Source: Sinorhizobium kostiense | Lineage (GTDB): Bacteria > Pseudomonadota > Alphaproteobacteria > Rhizobiales > Rhizobiaceae | Direction of reading: 5' to 3' | Length of the DNA stretch: 64,000 nt | NCBI RefSeq assembly: GCF_017874595.1 | Contig: NZ_JAGILA010000003.1 | Coordinates: 486,861 to 550,860 of the forward strand | Shown: positions 61,306-64,000 of the stretch, piece by piece | Layout: every line of letters starts with the position of its first letter | Numbering within the stretch: the stretch's first letter is position 1 | Translations under genes and position numbers: made by a program | Notes under the pieces: model-generated | The model's input: only the letters and a program-made list of their open reading frames with translations | Databases searched by the model: none | What the model was told of the DNA's origin: nothing

Positions 61306-64000
61306 TCATCGGGCCTGTTTACTTGCAATTGCAGGCGTTGTTGGTGAGCGGTTTAAGGCAGTTGATAGCCATCGGGCCAGAACTCGGCGATTTTCCGGAA
61401 CACTCATCATCGTCATGTGGCCGCCTGGGATCGGAGTGGCATGAACACGCTCCGCACCTACTATCTGTTCCCAACCCCGCATGGGCGAGCTTGCCTCTTG
61501 ACCTTTGGCATTTTTTTCAACTCGTGCACAGCGACTGACGACAGGCTCAGAGGCATAAAACTGATGTATTTCGATTGGCAGGGGTGGAATTTGATACGAC
61601 TGCACCGCCCGTTGGAACCGTACGATTCTCTCATACATAGAAGCGTCGACTTGGAGTGTCTCATCGTCCACGGCTTCGAGAGCTTCCTGCACCGCTTCTC
61701 GTGCCACTTGGGGGGACTGTGCGCCTGATTGATTTACAGGTAGCGTAACATCAATGAAGCCCATGAATGACACGGTTTGATGGAGACTCAGGAGGCGCTC
61801 GGCAATTGCATAAGCCAGGATTGCGCCTGAAGAGTAACCAGCAAGGCGATACGGTCCTTGCCGCTGGATTTCTTTGATCGCCAGGATTACCTCCGCGGCT
61901 ATTTTTTCAAGTGCCGGTGCACCACCTTCATCAAAAAACGGCCATGGCAATGCATAGACGGGACAATCCACGTCCATGTCCATTACCAACTTAGCTACAT
62001 AGGAACAGTCACCCAAACCCGTAGGAACAAAGAAGAGCGGCGGCTGCAATCCCTTTGCGCGAACGCAGAGCGCCCCCAGCTTGTTGGCCTGTACCTCCAA
62101 ATCAACCTTTGACGCCAGATCCTTTAGAACAGGAGCTTGGAAGATATCGGCGGTGCTAAACTTCAGGCCAAGATGGAGCGCTTGACTGAGCAGCTGCACC
62201 ACCAGCAGCGAATGGCCGCCGAGTTCGAAGAAGTTGTCGTGACGGCCGACCCGCTCGATGCCGAGCAGCTCTTCCCAGATCGCCGCCAGCAGCGTCTCGA
62301 CCGCGCCCTGCGGCGCTTCATAGCCCCGCCGCGCATAGGCATCGTCGTCGGGAACCGGCAGCGCCTTGCGATCGAGCTTGCCGTTCGGCGTCAGCGGCAG
62401 TGCGTCCAGCCGCACAAAGGCGGCCGGCACCATGTAGTCCGGCAGCAGGCCACCGAGATGGGCGCGCAACGCCGCCGCAAGCTCGGCGCCATCGGGCTCG
62501 TCCGACCCGTCCGTCGTCTTCGCGACCACATAGGCGACGAGCCGCTTGTCGCCGGTCGCATCCGCGCGCGCCACGACGGCCGCATCGGCGACAAGCGCGT
62601 GCTCGCAGAGCCGGGCGGCGATCTCGCCCGGCTCGATGCGGAAGCCGCGGATCTTCACCTGCTCGTCGTTGCGGCCCAGAAACTCGAGATTGCCGTCCGG
62701 CAGATAGCGGGCCAGGTCGCCGGTGCGGTACATGCGACCATCCGCCTCGCCGCTGAACGGATCGGCCAGGAACCGCTCGGCCGTCAGCGCCTGGCGGTTG
62801 AGGTAGCCGCGCGCTACCCCTGCCCCGCCGATATAAAGCTCGCCCACCGCCCCGAACGGAACGGGTTGACCATGATCGTCGAGCAGGTACGCCCGCGTGT
62901 TCGATATCGGACGCCCGATCGGGACAATCGCCGCTTTAAACCCAGCGGGATGAATCCAAGATGTCGCGTCGATTGTTGCCTCGGTAGGCCCATAGAGGTT
63001 AACAAGTCCGCGTCCTGCGAGTTGCAGCCATTTATTGGCTAACTCGCTTGTTATGAGCTCTCCGCCACAGAACACGTATCGTAAATTCTCAATTCCTTTT
63101 TTCCCAACGTCAGTGGCCTCAAGCAATGCTGAAAGAAGCGACGGAACCACTTGCAAAACCGTCACTCGGCGCCTGCTTAGTAGGCCCAGGATTGTTCGGA
63201 TATCTAATTGCCCGTCGAGAAAAGGAAGAATTGAATGTGCGCCAATCGACAAGGCGGTCCATAGCTCCCAACCGGCGGCATCAAAAGAGATGGAGGTTCG
63301 CTGCAAGAAAACGTCGTGGGCCGCAAGCTGGAAGTGATTCGCGTGCCAGATCGAATGGTTCACCAGACTTCGATGCTCGACCATGACGCCCTTAGGCGTT
63401 CCGGTGGAGCCGGAGGTGTAGATGACATAGGCGAGATGCCGGGAGTTCAGGCCGAGGGAATGCGGGTCGGGATCGTCAGCGGACTGGTCGGCCCAGGCGG
63501 GGGTGGCGGTGTCGAGATCGACCACGCTCAGGCTTGCGATGGCCTCGGCGCCCAGCGCCTCGCGGCCGGCGGCATCGCACAGCAGCAGCCGCGGTGCGGC
63601 ATCGTCGAGCACCTGGTTGAGCCGCGCGCACGGATAGGCCGGGTCGAGCGGCACATAGGCACCGCCCGCTTTCAGGATCGCCAGCAGTCCCACCACCATC
63701 GCCGGGCTGCGCTCGAGGCAGATCGCCACCGGCTGGTCCGGTTTGACCCCAAGCCCGATCAGATGATGGGCCAGCCGGTTGGCCTGGGCGTTGAGCGCGC
63801 CATAGCTCAGCTCTTCATCCTCGAAGACCACCGCCACTGCGTCCGGCGCCCGGCGCACCTGCGCTTCGAACAGCTCATGGACGCAAAGCTCCGACGGATA
63901 GTCCACTTCCGTCCGGTTCAGCTCCTCCAGCAGATAGCGGCGCTCGTCGGCCGGCAGGATGTCGATGCGGCCGACCGGCTGCTCGGCGTCGGCAACCATC
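61306..64000 (-). CDS. Non-ribosomal peptide synthetase, final module (partial): A-PCP-TE
   Basis: The visible 897 residues continue beyond the window. They begin in the linker after a condensation domain ([20 protein letters not shown]). The adenylation domain (~30-530) has [16 protein letters not shown] (A3), [11 protein letters not shown] (A5), [13 protein letters not shown] (A7), [19 protein letters not shown] (A8) and [11 protein letters not shown] (A10). The carrier domain has [11 protein letters not shown] with the pantetheine Ser597. The thioesterase has GYSSG with nucleophile Ser723 and PGGHMTMM near the end. The pocket residues I derive (D-A-W-Q-F-G-L-I-D plus Lys) resemble a glutamine-type code from memory. 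The TE ends the line, releasing the peptide. Confidence 0.93.
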   Translation of the reverse strand, partial: MVADAEQPVGRIDILPADERRYLLEELNRTEVDYPSELCVHELFEAQVRRAPDAVAVVFEDEELSYGALNAQANRLAHHLIGLGVKPDQPVAICLERSPAMVVGLLAILKAGGAYVPLDPAYPCARLNQVLDDAAPRLLLCDAAGREALGAEAIASLSVVDLDTATPAWADQSADDPDPHSLGLNSRHLAYVIYTSGSTGTPKGVMVEHRSLVNHSIWHANHFQLAAHDVFLQRTSISFDAAGWELWTALSIGAHSILPFLDGQLDIRTILGLLSRRRVTVLQVVPSLLSALLEATDVGKKGIENLRYVFCGGELITSELANKWLQLAGRGLVNLYGPTEATIDATSWIHPAGFKAAIVPIGRPISNTRAYLLDDHGQPVPFGAVGELYIGGAGVARGYLNRQALTAERFLADPFSGEADGRMYRTGDLARYLPDGNLEFLGRNDEQVKIRGFRIEPGEIAARLCEHALVADAAVVARADATGDKRLVAYVVAKTTDGSDEPDGAELAAALRAHLGGLLPDYMVPAAFVRLDALPLTPNGKLDRKALPVPDDDAYARRGYEAPQGAVETLLAAIWEELLGIERVGRHDNFFELGGHSLLVVQLLSQALHLGLKFSTADIFQAPVLKDLASKVDLEVQANKLGALCVRAKGLQPPLFFVPTGLGDCSYVAKLVMDMDVDCPVYALPWPFFDEGGAPALEKIAAEVILAIKEIQRQGPYRLAGYSSGAILAYAIAERLLSLHQTVSFMGFIDVTLPVNQSGAQSPQVAREAVQEALEAVDDETLQVDASMYERIVRFQRAVQSYQIPPLPIEIHQFYASEPVVSRCARVEKNAKGQEASSPMRGWEQIVGAERVHATPIPGGHMTMMSVPENRRVLARWLSTALNRSPTTPAIASKQAR

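Noticed and set aside
62137..63042. 301-codon plus-strand frame in the NRPS
   Set aside because: Antisense to the carrier and adenylation domains, whose motifs are complete.

Overview
The window reads as an accessory replicon or genomic island of an alphaproteobacterium, most likely Rhizobiaceae (Sinorhizobium/Ensifer type). The basis is the arsR-aqpS-arsC-arsH style arsenic operon, CIRCE-controlled groESL, a FixK/FNR-type box, small rhizobial families (DUF982, DUF2934, DUF3606, DUF892), a RES-Xre toxin-antitoxin pair and a high-GC gene style. No rRNA, tRNA, CRISPR array or replication origin was seen.

Layout. 0-12 kb holds nucleic-acid processing and defence-like genes: a YhaO/YhaN (SbcD/SbcC-like) pair, a NYN-LOTUS protein, an HNH-RecQ fusion helicase, a dead serine recombinase next to a cold-shock gene, and an AbiEi/AbiEii toxin-antitoxin pair with a perfect operator-like palindrome. 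12-17.5 kb is a worn region of an IS110 remnant, small secreted or membrane proteins and several genes broken by one-base shifts. 17.5-20 kb is groESL. 20-22.3 kb mixes fragments (ghrA-like, crcB) with small intact genes. Then come kup (K+ uptake) and an arsenic operon with two unrelated arsenate reductases, followed by a REC-PAS-GGDEF-EAL gene with a frameshift.

30-43 kb is a stress-protein region: a second cold-shock gene, DUF1232, MgtC-like, CbpA/CbpM, Hsp20, DUF892, DUF982, DUF2934, DUF3606, a hemerythrin-like gene under a FixK box, and three paralogues of an undescribed ~67-aa family. 43-47 kb is a gene graveyard (amine oxidase, MFS, PatB, ETF-alpha and SDR fragments) around an intact LysR gene and an intact RES-Xre pair.

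47-61 kb is the best candidate for a coherent, little-described system. A divergent catabolic cluster carries an APC permease, N-formylglutamate amidohydrolase-like protein and class III aminotransferase on one side, and a glutamine-synthetase-like ligase, aldehyde dehydrogenase and both subunits of an N,N-dimethylformamidase-type hydrolase on the other. It is followed by a DadA-like oxidase under a tandem glycine riboswitch and a GntR regulator. The same 26-bp operator-like sequence (ATTGCGTTTT-N7-CAAAACACT) lies upstream of the GntR gene and in the divergent promoter region, tying the set together. An EamA exporter follows. The window ends inside an NRPS whose last module (A-PCP-TE) has an adenylation specificity region of clearly lower GC than its flanks, suggesting a subdomain swap.

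Many frameshifts are single-base shifts, several at short homopolymers. Whether they are real decay or sequence error cannot be settled from the sequence alone.
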